Counted from the stretch's first letter, positions 1-6,171 are shown. The stretch: 6,802 nucleotides of DNA from Nitrospirae bacterium RBG_16_43_11 (GCA_001805165.1 MHEI01000106.1:1-6802), one strand, 5' to 3'. Translations and numbers: made by a program. The notes: a model not told the origin generated them from the sequence alone.

Positions 1-202
1 CCATTTCCACAAAACCCTTATAGTCTGTGAACCGGCCTTTCGTCTTCGAAACAACCATGTGGACGACACTGAACTCTATTGAGGAATGATCCGGGTCAAC
101 ATCATACCGTGCCATCTCCGCCCCGCTGATTCCTGCACTGGCCATCAGGAAAATACAGATAAGCAACAAAACACCTAAACTTGTTTTAGATTTATTGATC
201 AT
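1..202 (-). CDS. YceI-family periplasmic protein, N-terminal part (cut by window edge)
   Basis: Only the first 67 residues are in the window; the gene runs off the left edge. The start ATG is at 202-200, preceded by a strong ribosome binding site, AAGGAGGG, at 214-207. This reading was made by hand. Residues 9-24 form a hydrophobic stretch (LGVLLLICIFLMASAG) after a basic start (MINKSK), so a signal peptide is likely, with cleavage near residue 23 or 28. The mature part begins YDVDPDHSSIEFSVVHM, then VVSKTKGRFTDYKG. This VDP-HS-x-EFSV-HM-V-SK-x-GRF-D-G pattern is the start of the YceI domain, a lipocalin-like beta-barrel that binds isoprenoid or other amphiphilic lipids in the periplasm; the full domain is normally about 170-190 residues. 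The ligand cannot be told from this fragment. It follows the response regulator on the same strand after a 125-base gap. Family call is secure; function is only known at family level. Confidence 0.88.
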   Translation of the reverse strand, partial: MINKSKTSLGVLLLICIFLMASAGISGAEMARYDVDPDHSSIEFSVVHMVVSKTKGRFTDYKGFVEM

Positions 203-240
203 TTTTCCCTCCTTAAATTGTGTAAATGAAAATTCAGTGC

Positions 241-298
241 AGGGTGAAACCTACCCACCATTTCCGGCCTTATTAGCGGACGATGCCCACCCTAAGGC
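241..298. repeat. Short nested inverted repeats between yceI-like gene and response regulator
   Basis: Two 6-bp inverted pairs are visible: AGGGTG at 241-246 with CACCCT at 288-293, and GCCTTA at 267-272 with TAAGGC at 293-298. They share position 293 and so could form alternative structures. GTGGGT/GTGGGC-type direct repeats also occur on the minus strand. There is no T-run after either stem, so this is not a classical terminator for the response regulator gene. It could be a degraded dispersed repeat, or simply chance. Confidence 0.25.
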
Positions 299-327
299 TT
301 TAAAAGGAATGTAACAGAAAATGCAAC

Positions 328-693
328 CTATTGCAATGACTTGCGTAGCAAGGACCTAACTTTTAAGACAAGTTGTCCTAAAGCAAACTGTCCAACCGGG
401 TAGTCACTGACAGCAACATCTGCTCTTTTTGTCTGATCCACAACAGCATCTTTTGCTGTAAGCAGGATGACTGGGGTCATAATCCCCTTCTCCCTAAGGG
501 CGCTCAGAGTAGTTAATCCGTCCCTCAAAGGGAGGATGACATCCATGATAATGACATCGTTTGGATTCCGTTCGGCCTTTGACACCCCGTCCGTACCGTC
601 ACCGGCAATGTCAACAAAGTGACCGTCCATCTCAAGCCCCTCTTTCAGGGTTGATGCAAGATTCTGTTCGTCTTCCACTAAAAGGATATTCAT
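328..693 (-). CDS. Receiver-only response regulator with degenerate output face (OmpR/PhoB-type lacking DNA-binding domain)
   Basis: The 121 residues align without gaps to the receiver domain of OmpR/PhoB-type regulators. Present: acidic pair E7-D8 in ILLVEDE, phosphoacceptor D51 in IIMDVILP, and T79 in ILLTAK. The usual DDYLVKPF motif reads SDYPVGQF, so the conserved switch lysine is G101 and the following proline is Q102; the preceding DAGAD-type loop reads DVAVS. The protein stops after LLRKSLQ, exactly at the usual linker. The bases after the stop do not encode a recognisable winged-helix domain (the same frame reads LHFLLHSF then stop). The start ATG at 693 has a GGGGGTGA ribosome binding site just upstream. 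There are no frameshifts, so this is either a specialised single-domain regulator or a truncated gene still drifting. No histidine kinase is in the window. A role for a phosphorylation-locked or protein-binding receiver is inference. Confidence 0.85.
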   Translation of the reverse strand: MNILLVEDEQNLASTLKEGLEMDGHFVDIAGDGTDGVSKAERNPNDVIIMDVILPLRDGLTTLSALREKGIMTPVILLTAKDAVVDQTKRADVAVSDYPVGQFALGQLVLKVRSLLRKSLQ

Positions 694-738
694 GAGTCAC
701 CCCCATATACTGCAGGGTGCTTATAACTGACTGATCCT

Positions 739-793
739 ATACAGTACAGCTAATTCATGCCTGCAATTTATCTCAGGACTAACAGTATACAGG
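739..793 (-). promoter_or_regulatory. Clustered CTGT half-sites upstream of the response regulator
   Basis: On the minus strand the sequences CTGTATACTGT and CTGTACTGT occur; on the plus strand this is ACAG at 741-744, 746-749, 782-785 and 789-792. The two clusters are centred about 42 bases apart, roughly four DNA turns. They lie in the 178-base gap between the ACT-domain gene and the response regulator, where the regulator's promoter should be. No strong -35/-10 pair stands out: TATACT occurs at 786-791 on the minus strand, but without a good -35. A regulator site is possible but unproven; short motifs like this can arise by chance. Confidence 0.25.
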
Positions 794-871
794 GTAAAAC
801 ATTAAAGAAAGATTAATGAAAACCAGCCTCACTCATTTCCTGTCTTAGGGAGGTTTTTGAGCGATCTGTGA

Positions 872-1285
872 TTATTTTGCATCGAGCAATTTTGCCGTCT
901 TTCTGACATCATCAGGTTTTACCCAGAAGATAACACCGTAACGCCCTCCCCCGGCGACAATGGCATCCAGTGCAGTAATGTTTATCTTTGCTGCAGCCAC
1001 TTTAGTCATAATCTCTGAGACCGCACCAACCCGGTCATCACCTTGCACTAAGAAACCGGTTTTCTTTGTACTTAACTTCAGACCCGCCTTCTTCGCTGCC
1101 TTCTTAAATAGCGCCTCATCCTCCGGCATAAAATCCATCTGAGCACGCCTCCCGCTTGGAAACCCGCTAAAGGCAAGCATATTTACACCTTCAGCCTTGA
1201 GGGCCACGAGAATCCTCGCACCCTCCCCTGGTTTATCAGGGACTTCTGTCTTGTAGTATACAACTTTACGAATTACATCTGCCAT
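872..1285 (-). CDS. Stand-alone tandem ACT-domain protein (putative amino-acid sensor)
   Basis: The 137-residue soluble protein consists of two ACT-like repeats and nothing else. The first covers about residues 8-70 (VVYYKTEVPDKPGEGARI, then LKAEGVNMLAFSGFP). The second covers about 76-135 (TGFLVQGDDRVGAVSEI, then AAAKINITALDAI and GVIFWVKPDDV). The pattern 'D-x-x-G-x-x-x-x-i-l...I-N' is the ligand-binding helix and strand of ACT domains, which usually bind amino acids and regulate an attached or partner enzyme. No catalytic domain is present, so the partner and ligand are unknown. The start ATG is preceded by GAGGAGGT, an excellent ribosome binding site. A sigma70-type promoter lies 32 bases further upstream, giving a short leader. 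No convincing terminator follows the stop. Family assignment is firm at the level of fold; biological role is open. Confidence 0.85.
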   Translation of the reverse strand: MADVIRKVVYYKTEVPDKPGEGARILVALKAEGVNMLAFSGFPSGRRAQMDFMPEDEALFKKAAKKAGLKLSTKKTGFLVQGDDRVGAVSEIMTKVAAAKINITALDAIVAGGGRYGVIFWVKPDDVRKTAKLLDAK

Positions 1286-1316
1286 AGTACACCTCCTCTG
1301 TTTTACTTCATCATAG

Positions 1317-1345
1317 TTTATACCCTATATTGCAATCGGGGTCAA
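1317..1345 (-). promoter_or_regulatory. Sigma70-type promoter for the ACT-domain gene
   Basis: On the minus strand the sequence reads TTGACC (1345-1340), a 17-base spacer (1339-1323), then TATAAA (1322-1317). The -35 matches five of six consensus bases, the -10 matches five of six, and the spacing is ideal. Transcription should begin near 1310, giving a leader of about 25 bases that contains the GGAGG ribosome binding site of the gene starting at 1285. Confidence 0.7.
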
Positions 1346-1386
1346 TAAAACATAGAATGTTGAATAATCTGAGAGAATTCGAAAGA

Positions 1387-1410
1387 CCTGTCCTGAGCTG
1401 AGGCGAAGGA
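1387..1410 (+). repeat. Partial dispersed repeat of the CCTGTCCTGAGC...CGAAGGA type
   Basis: The stretch reads CCTGTCCTGAGC, then TGAGG, then CGAAGGA. It resembles a short intergenic repeat common in environmental bacterial genomes, with a core of CCTGTCCTGAGC, a few variable bases, then TCGAAGGA. I recognise it from memory; only one copy is in this window, so its repeat status cannot be shown here. It lies in the leader of the helicase gene, 25 bases before the start codon. Confidence 0.45.
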
Positions 1411-1435
1411 GTGAGGGTGGGTGTAAGGATTTAAC

Positions 1436-3349
1436 ATGGAAGAACTTCTACAGGCATTTAAGCTCTTAAGACAATCACTACCCGACTATGAAGACAGGCC
1501 TCAGCAGTTTAAAATGGCAGGGGAAGTCTTCGCATGCCTGCGGGATAAAAAGAGGCTCCTTATAGAGGCAGGGACAGGTGTCGGCAAATCATTTGCATAT
1601 CTTATCCCGGCAATACTATCGCAGGAAAAGACCATCGTCTCAACTGTATCTATAGCCCTGCAGGAACAGCTTGTGAAAAAAGACCTGGTATTCCTTCATG
1701 AAAATCTCCCTTATGACTTCACATTCGCACTCCTCAAGGGAAAGAATAACTACCTCTGCCTGAAGCGGGAGAAAGAGTATGCTGACACAGGAGAGGCTTA
1801 CAGAAAATTTAAGAGATGGTGCAATTCAACCAGGTCTGGTGATAAGGACGAACTCCACTTTATACCAGACTTCTGGGGCAGTGTCTCTGCTGACCCTGAT
1901 GACTGCAGTGGAAAGTTGTGTCCCTATTACGAGGAATGTTTTTATTACCGCCATTACAGGCAACTGCACAATGCAGACATCCTCGTGGTCAATCACCACT
2001 TGCTCGTATACGATATTCTCTCTGAATTCAATCTGCTCCCATTTCACAGCCGGCTAATCATTGATGAGGCGCATCAGATAGAAAATGTGCTGTCTGCTGT
2101 CCTCGGAAGCACTATCAGCCTATCAAGAATATCATGGATCCTTCACAGATTAAGGGGATTAAAGATATATGTTGATGAACTGTTCGGCCCTGTGGAATCT
2201 TTTTTCAGGGGGGGCAGTTCATTTCAGGGAAGTAGAAATGCACCGGCTCAGAGTATTTATCCTGTACCTGATAACATCATTGAGGGACTGCAAAATCTTC
2301 AGGGATTACTCTCACTTGATCAGGCGGTCCTGAGACTGGAATCATACAAGCGGACCGCAGCAACTATTTTAAGAGATTCCCCGGATAATGCAAACCCCGA
2401 ACTATTCAACGTCGCATCACCGGAATTGACAGACCGCATTGAAACAACCATTAACTATGTGCAGGCCGTCTCAAAGGATATCAGGGACTTTATTGAGCAG
2501 GGTGACAGTGATAAGGTTTATTACATGACATGGAATAAGGGATATCTGGAATTAAGAAGTGATATGGTTGAGGTCATGAGGCCTTTTGAAGTCCTTACAA
2601 AAAGCTATGAGGGTGTGGTAATGACTTCTGCCACACTATCAGTAAGAAACAGTTTTGATTTTTTAAAGGAGCGTCTTGGCATCACAAACTTTGAAGAAAA
2701 TGTGATAGATTCGCCCTTCAATTATCAAAAGCAGGCGCTCCTTTATATTGACGATGAACTACCACCGCCTGCTAAGGAAAACAGTGAGACATTTAACCAG
2801 AAATCCGTAGTGGTAATTGAGAGACTGATTAACAGTTCCAGGGGAAGGGCGCTTGTGCTGTTCACTTCATATAATCACCTCCGCCTTGTCTCAAAAAACA
2901 TCAATACGGAGTATCCATGCAAATCACAGGGGGACATGCCCCCTTCTAAACTTATTAAGTGGTTTAAAGAAACAGATAATCCGGTTCTTCTTGCGACCAC
3001 AACCTTCTGGCAGGGGATTGATATAAGGGGAGAGAAGTTGAGCCTGGTAGTTATCATAAGGCTTCCCTTCCGGTCACCAGGTGATCCGGTTTATGAAGAA
3101 CGGTGCAAGAGGCTCGGTGAGCGCTGGTTCTCACACCTCGCCCTCCCATCAGCAATACTGCTCCTGCGGCAGGGTGTAGGAAGGCTCATCAGGGGGACAA
3201 GTGACAGGGGGGTCGTTGCCATACTCGATTCCCGGCTTGTAAGGAATTCTTACGGAAAGATGATCATATCATCACTGCCAGCGATGGATATTGTATATAC
3301 CGCAGAGGAAGTAGCAAGGTTCTTTAATCAAGCCCCTCATAAACTATGA
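1436..3349 (+). CDS. dinG: ATP-dependent DNA helicase, DinG/YoaA type with 4Fe-4S cluster
   Basis: The 637-residue protein is an XPD-like superfamily 2 helicase, expected to unwind DNA 5' to 3' during repair, replication-block rescue or R-loop removal in the cytoplasm. Visible motifs in order: Q-motif RPQQ at 21-24; Walker A AGTGVGKS at 45-52; four cysteines C108, C157, C162 and C168 with the C-x4-C-x5-C spacing of the DinG iron-sulfur site; DEAH box at 210-213; motif III TSATLS at 397-402; motif V TTTFWQGIDI at 521-530; motif VI QGVGRLIRGTSDRG at 579-592 with arginines R583 and R586. There is no N-terminal exonuclease domain, so it is not the Firmicutes fusion form. Length matches E. coli YoaA better than DinG (about 716). 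The start ATG has AAGGA six bases upstream. It is the only plus-strand gene, and its 3' end overlaps the convergent membrane-protein gene by 26 bases. The dinG symbol denotes the family; yoaA is an equal alternative. Confidence 0.93.
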   Translation: MEELLQAFKLLRQSLPDYEDRPQQFKMAGEVFACLRDKKRLLIEAGTGVGKSFAYLIPAILSQEKTIVSTVSIALQEQLVKKDLVFLHENLPYDFTFALLKGKNNYLCLKREKEYADTGEAYRKFKRWCNSTRSGDKDELHFIPDFWGSVSADPDDCSGKLCPYYEECFYYRHYRQLHNADILVVNHHLLVYDILSEFNLLPFHSRLIIDEAHQIENVLSAVLGSTISLSRISWILHRLRGLKIYVDELFGPVESFFRGGSSFQGSRNAPAQSIYPVPDNIIEGLQNLQGLLSLDQAVLRLESYKRTAATILRDSPDNANPELFNVASPELTDRIETTINYVQAVSKDIRDFIEQGDSDKVYYMTWNKGYLELRSDMVEVMRPFEVLTKSYEGVVMTSATLSVRNSFDFLKERLGITNFEENVIDSPFNYQKQALLYIDDELPPPAKENSETFNQKSVVVIERLINSSRGRALVLFTSYNHLRLVSKNINTEYPCKSQGDMPPSKLIKWFKETDNPVLLATTTFWQGIDIRGEKLSLVVIIRLPFRSPGDPVYEERCKRLGERWFSHLALPSAILLLRQGVGRLIRGTSDRGVVAILDSRLVRNSYGKMIISSLPAMDIVYTAEEVARFFNQAPHKL

Positions 3350-4124
3350 TCCCGCCAAGGTGACCCAGATATATCAGTGGCAGAATAATGGAAACATTAA
3401 GAAAGACATAGACAACACTCAGAAGATCCCCCCTCTCCAGGATACCCGGAGAAATATAGTGCCAGAGGGTCGAGCAGCCGCCGATAACAAATACTACAAC
3501 ACCATATTTAATCTTAGCGGCAAATATCGGAATCATGACACCTTTGAATCTTTTCCTCCATTCGAGGATACCTGTCAGATATGAAACAGGCACACTGAAT
3601 GTTGCAAGTACCATGATGTAAAAATACGTTTGATGAAACGAGGCATTACCAAACAAAAGAAACAAAAACATGAAGAGTATAGCAACAGGGTACAGGGAGT
3701 TTGTAAAGTGGATAAAAATAGAATGGATATGGATATCCCTCTGCCGTATTCTGTCCCATAAGGTCGGCCACTTCCCCTCTAATGGATTTGCCAACGAGCT
3801 TTCCGGAGAGTTTGCCGCTTCTCTAACGACCTCTTTATCCCAAACAAAACCTTCGGGAGGCAATTGTTTTCCTTCCCATACGATCTTATCCCCAAAATAG
3901 TAAACCTCATAGATGTCCTCAACGCTCACCTTTGGCGGGTTAGATTTTTCGTTCAGCACGACATCCTTAAGTTCAGATTTGATCGCACCCATAACACTCT
4001 CAAGTGCCGCCGAACTATCATTTGCTTCTATGAACCTCGCTGCATAAAAACCATTTCGTTTCACCTGATTGCCTGATTTGATTAGAAAATTCGTCCCTCT
4101 GATGCAAACTTCAAACTTTTTCAT
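3324..4124 (-). CDS. Two-part membrane protein: unnamed soluble N-domain fused to DUF2231-like membrane module
   Basis: The 266-residue protein has a soluble half and a membrane half. Residues 1-96 (MKKFEVCIRGTNFLI, GFYAARFIEA, DVVLNEKSNPPKVSVEDIYEV, PPEGFVW) look like a small alpha/beta domain that I have seen as stand-alone uncharacterised proteins with a 'GFY-x-x-RF-x-EA' core; no function is known to me. Residues 97-130 are a linker. Residues 131-266 carry about four membrane segments (roughly 142-159, 165-186, 207-224, 234-254). Motifs resemble DUF2231: IHSIFIHF with histidines 132, 134 and 139; GILEW at 185-189; and GHLGGIIVYEG at 254-264. Histidines H139, H222 and H255 could bind metal or haem, but that is inference. 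The start ATG at 4124 has GAGAGGG just upstream. It lies 105 bases downstream of truA on the same strand, and its last 26 bases overlap the helicase 3' end. The membrane half is fairly secure; the fusion's role is unknown. Confidence 0.75.
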   Translation of the reverse strand: MKKFEVCIRGTNFLIKSGNQVKRNGFYAARFIEANDSSAALESVMGAIKSELKDVVLNEKSNPPKVSVEDIYEVYYFGDKIVWEGKQLPPEGFVWDKEVVREAANSPESSLANPLEGKWPTLWDRIRQRDIHIHSIFIHFTNSLYPVAILFMFLFLLFGNASFHQTYFYIMVLATFSVPVSYLTGILEWRKRFKGVMIPIFAAKIKYGVVVFVIGGCSTLWHYISPGILERGDLLSVVYVFLNVSIILPLIYLGHLGGIIVYEGLD

Positions 4125-4229
4125 TTAATCCCTCTCATTTAGGTACTCTCCTGGAACTGGCATATCTGCAATTAATGTAATAGTATAAGACGATAACCCC
4201 ATGATTCAGTTGTCTGTACCTGTTTTGTA

Positions 4230-5006
4230 TTATATTTGAATCAATGGTGTAAGTTCAGGACTCTTCTTATCATCTTTATAATAAACGTGCTCAAGAAATA
4301 ATCCTGAGGGTGGGGCAGTGAGCTTAGCCGGCTCTCCTGATTTTGTTTTTATAAACTCCTCTACTTTTCCGATGGTAAGTTTTCCTCTGCCAACCTCCGC
4401 AAGCACACCTATAATTCTTCTAACCATTTTCCAGATAAAATGCGAACCTGTGATTCGTATCAGGATTAAATCCCCGGATTCCTTCATCTGAATTTCCTCT
4501 ACCTTGACTTTTGTAGATTTCTCTTCAGGATCGTCATCCGTAAATGATTGAAAGTCCTTCATTCCAATAAACAGTCCGGCCGCCTGTTTCATCTTTTCAA
4601 TATCAAGCTTATCCTTTATCCACCAGACGTATTTCTTGCCAAAGGCTGTTCTCCTGCGGGATATCTGATAAACATAACTCCTGTAAACCGCGTCATGCCT
4701 CGCATGAAAATTCTGAGGCGCTTTCTCAACTCCGAGGATGTTTATATCAGCAGGCAGTTCATCGTTCAGTTTCATCCTGATAATTTCCGGAGGGAGTTTG
4801 GTTTTAACGTCCAGATGAGCGACCTGCCTCAGTGCATGAACCCCGGCATCTGTCCTGCCGGAGCCCTGAAAATCAAACTCGGCAGGATAAAACACCTTTT
4901 TAACAATAAAGCTCATTTCACCCTGAACAGAACGGGCGTTCTTCTGAATCTGCCACCCCCTGAATCGAGTGCCGTCGTATTCAATATATAGTTTAAAACG
5001 GCTCAT
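4230..5006 (-). CDS. truA: tRNA pseudouridine(38-40) synthase TruA
   Basis: The 258-residue protein is expected to convert uridines 38, 39 and 40 in the tRNA anticodon arm to pseudouridine. Evidence: N-terminal YIEYDGTRFRGWQIQ at 7-21; catalytic motif GSGRTDAGVHA at 48-58 with the nucleophile D53; NFHARHDAVYRSYVYQI at 99-115, the RNA-contact region; DFQSFT at 151-156; FIWKMVRRIIG at 190-200; and APPSGLFLEHVYY at 231-243. Length is normal for the family. The start ATG has only a weak ribosome binding site, GGAAA at 5017-5013, six bases away. A promoter (5076-5104) and a strong palindrome (5020-5066) lie directly upstream, so the gene has its own transcript and a hairpin close to the start codon. 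No clear terminator follows, so read-through into the membrane-protein gene is plausible. Confidence 0.95.
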   Translation of the reverse strand: MSRFKLYIEYDGTRFRGWQIQKNARSVQGEMSFIVKKVFYPAEFDFQGSGRTDAGVHALRQVAHLDVKTKLPPEIIRMKLNDELPADINILGVEKAPQNFHARHDAVYRSYVYQISRRRTAFGKKYVWWIKDKLDIEKMKQAAGLFIGMKDFQSFTDDDPEEKSTKVKVEEIQMKESGDLILIRITGSHFIWKMVRRIIGVLAEVGRGKLTIGKVEEFIKTKSGEPAKLTAPPSGLFLEHVYYKDDKKSPELTPLIQI

Positions 5007-5019
5007 TATATTTTTCCGA

Positions 5020-5066
5020 AAATAGGGACAGCGACTATTTAAAATAAATAGTCGCTGTCCCTATTT
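5020..5066. repeat. Perfect REP-type palindrome in the truA leader
   Basis: The left arm (5020-5041) and right arm (5045-5066) are perfect reverse complements: a 22-bp stem with a 3-base AAA loop. Each arm begins AAATAGGGACAGCG and ends CTATTT, and is itself a small inverted repeat (AAATAG with CTATTT). A second, single unit differing at one base lies at 6145-6165. It fits the class of palindromic repeats spread by REP-associated tyrosine (Y1) transposases, although no such transposase is in the window. In the minus-strand transcript this hairpin ends 13 bases before the truA start. There is no long T-run, so it is a poor terminator. Confidence 0.88.
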
Positions 5067-5075
5067 AACTCATCA

Positions 5076-5104
5076 ATTATAGTCTTTGTAAATCCGTTTA
5101 ACAA
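5076..5104 (-). promoter_or_regulatory. Sigma70-type promoter for truA
   Basis: On the minus strand: TTGTTA (5104-5099), a 17-base spacer (5098-5082), then a perfect TATAAT (5081-5076). Transcription should start near 5069-5070, only a few bases before the palindrome arm that begins at 5066. The -35 overlaps the end of the gap after the protease stop codon at 5109, so truA is expected to be transcribed independently of the protease gene. Confidence 0.7.
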
Positions 5105-5108
5105 GGTT

Positions 5109-6014
5109 TTATAAAATCTCGTCATCCTGATAATCCCTCATTCTTTTTTTGAGCCTGATAAATCCATATATAGTTAAAAATGCCGCAATGAAGAACAGTA
5201 TCAGGTAGATGTGATCAGAGATATATGCGAGCCATGTGTACTGTTGTTTTCCCTTATCCCTCCTCCATTGCTTCTCTATCTCTGTAAAGTCTGCGCCTAA
5301 TTCATCACTTACAGCATCATAGAAGCCGACGCCACTGCTCAATCTTGAAATGATACCTTTTATTGAATCTGTGCCGTATCTTTGCCCGATGTAATCCACC
5401 ATGCTCCTGCCCTGTTCATAAGACAGAATAAAGTCAGAGGGATTAGAAGGAAGTTCTTCGGTTATCGTTGAAAAGGATAATAATGTTCCGTTTATAAAAG
5501 CCATTTTTAAGGCATCTGTGGATCGGGGATAAACTATTTCATTGATACCACTGCTGACCCACTGAGACACCCCCTCATCAAACCACCTCGGGAGATTATT
5601 CCCTGCTATATTTTTATGGAGAAGCAGGTGACACATCTCATGCATAACAATCAGCCTGAGGGTGAGTGAATCAAATTGAAATTGTGAGTTGTCTAATACA
5701 ATAAGGTCCTGCCCGGGAATCGCAAACGCAGCAATCATATCATTGCTCACTAAACTCCTGAAGTTTTCCCGATCTCTATAAATAATAATACCAAAGGGGA
5801 AATTAATAGGGAGTCCGATCCTCTTTTCAGTCTCTTCTTTTAAAGACGGGATTAAACTGCCAATTTCATTGGAAACACCGCTCAATCCCTTTTCGTATTT
5901 GATGGTAACATCATGAGTCTTTATGATTTCAAACTCAATAGCATGAGCAGGTATGGAAAAAGATAATATGAGGGATAATATAAATATTCTTGCTATCATA
6001 TTCCTGTTGATCAT
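5109..6014 (-). CDS. Membrane-anchored zinc metalloprotease, peptidase MA-like family
   Basis: The 301-residue protein has a signal peptide (residues 1-25, hydrophobic core IARIFILSLILSFSIP, cleavage after AHA) and one C-terminal membrane segment at about 267-287 followed by a basic tail (RLKKRMR). The body should therefore face the periplasm or cell exterior. The zinc site is HEMCH at 125-129 with a downstream glutamate in WFDEGVSQW (E147), the gluzincin pattern of the peptidase_MA-like family (HExxH plus a later E). Catalytic residues are intact, so it is probably active; the substrate is unknown. Start choice is uncertain: the ATG at 6014 has no clear Shine-Dalgarno site, and a second in-frame ATG five codons on (5999) has AGGA but only two bases away. 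Either start leaves the signal peptide intact. It lies upstream of truA on the same strand but truA has its own promoter. Confidence 0.85.
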   Translation of the reverse strand: MINRNMIARIFILSLILSFSIPAHAIEFEIIKTHDVTIKYEKGLSGVSNEIGSLIPSLKEETEKRIGLPINFPFGIIIYRDRENFRSLVSNDMIAAFAIPGQDLIVLDNSQFQFDSLTLRLIVMHEMCHLLLHKNIAGNNLPRWFDEGVSQWVSSGINEIVYPRSTDALKMAFINGTLLSFSTITEELPSNPSDFILSYEQGRSMVDYIGQRYGTDSIKGIISRLSSGVGFYDAVSDELGADFTEIEKQWRRDKGKQQYTWLAYISDHIYLILFFIAAFLTIYGFIRLKKRMRDYQDDEIL

Positions 6015-6142
6015 TATATCAGGAAAGATAAAACAATATCATTGCAGGCAGGTCTTGATCTTTCAGCAAATTAACAGAAACTGAGAGAGGATACTCTTCG
6101 GGTTAAATGTGGCATATAGGTCAGCCTGCATGGGGGGAAAGT

Positions 6143-6167
6143 ATAAATAGGGACAGCGCCTATTTAT
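6143..6167. repeat. Single unit of the same REP-type repeat as in the truA leader
   Basis: A 9-bp stem ATAAATAGG (6143-6151) pairs with CCTATTTAT (6159-6167) around the 7-base loop GACAGCG. The 21-base unit at 6145-6165 matches each arm of the palindrome at 5020-5066 at 20 of 21 positions; the one change (A to C) lengthens the internal stem. It sits in the 157-base gap between the 82-residue gene's stop codon and the protease start, where I see no clear promoter and no T-run after the stem. The rest of this gap (6015-6142) holds nothing I can identify. Confidence 0.75.
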
Positions 6168-6171
6168 TCCG

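Noticed and set aside
758..767. TGCCTGCAAT, the reverse complement of ATTGCAGGCA at 6041-6050
   Set aside because: A 10-base match is expected by chance several times in a window of this size, and neither copy has further similarity.
1779..2057. Open frames inside the helicase on both strands
   Set aside because: The helicase frame is supported by its cysteine cluster and DEAH box through this region, so the others are shadows.
2930..2944. Palindrome-like GGGGGACATGCCCCC inside the helicase gene
   Set aside because: It encodes an ordinary helicase stretch (QGDMPPS) with a family-like pattern, so it is best explained as coding sequence.
4125..4229. A possible promoter (TATACT or TACTAT) for the membrane-protein gene in the gap after truA
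   Set aside because: There is no acceptable -35 at 16-18 bases, and no terminator for truA was found, so I did not call a promoter or terminator.
4548..4991. A 147-codon open frame on the plus strand opposite truA
   Set aside because: It lies entirely inside the well-supported truA gene, has no recognisable domain, and is a shadow frame.
6012..6017. TATAAT on the minus strand overlapping the annotated start codon of the protease gene
   Set aside because: No matching -35 lies at the right distance, and a promoter overlapping the start would leave almost no leader even for the later ATG.
6043..6130. A 7-bp inverted repeat, TGCAGGC at 6043-6049 and GCCTGCA at 6124-6130
   Set aside because: The arms are short and 74 bases apart with no supporting structure; a riboswitch-like leader for the protease gene is not supported.
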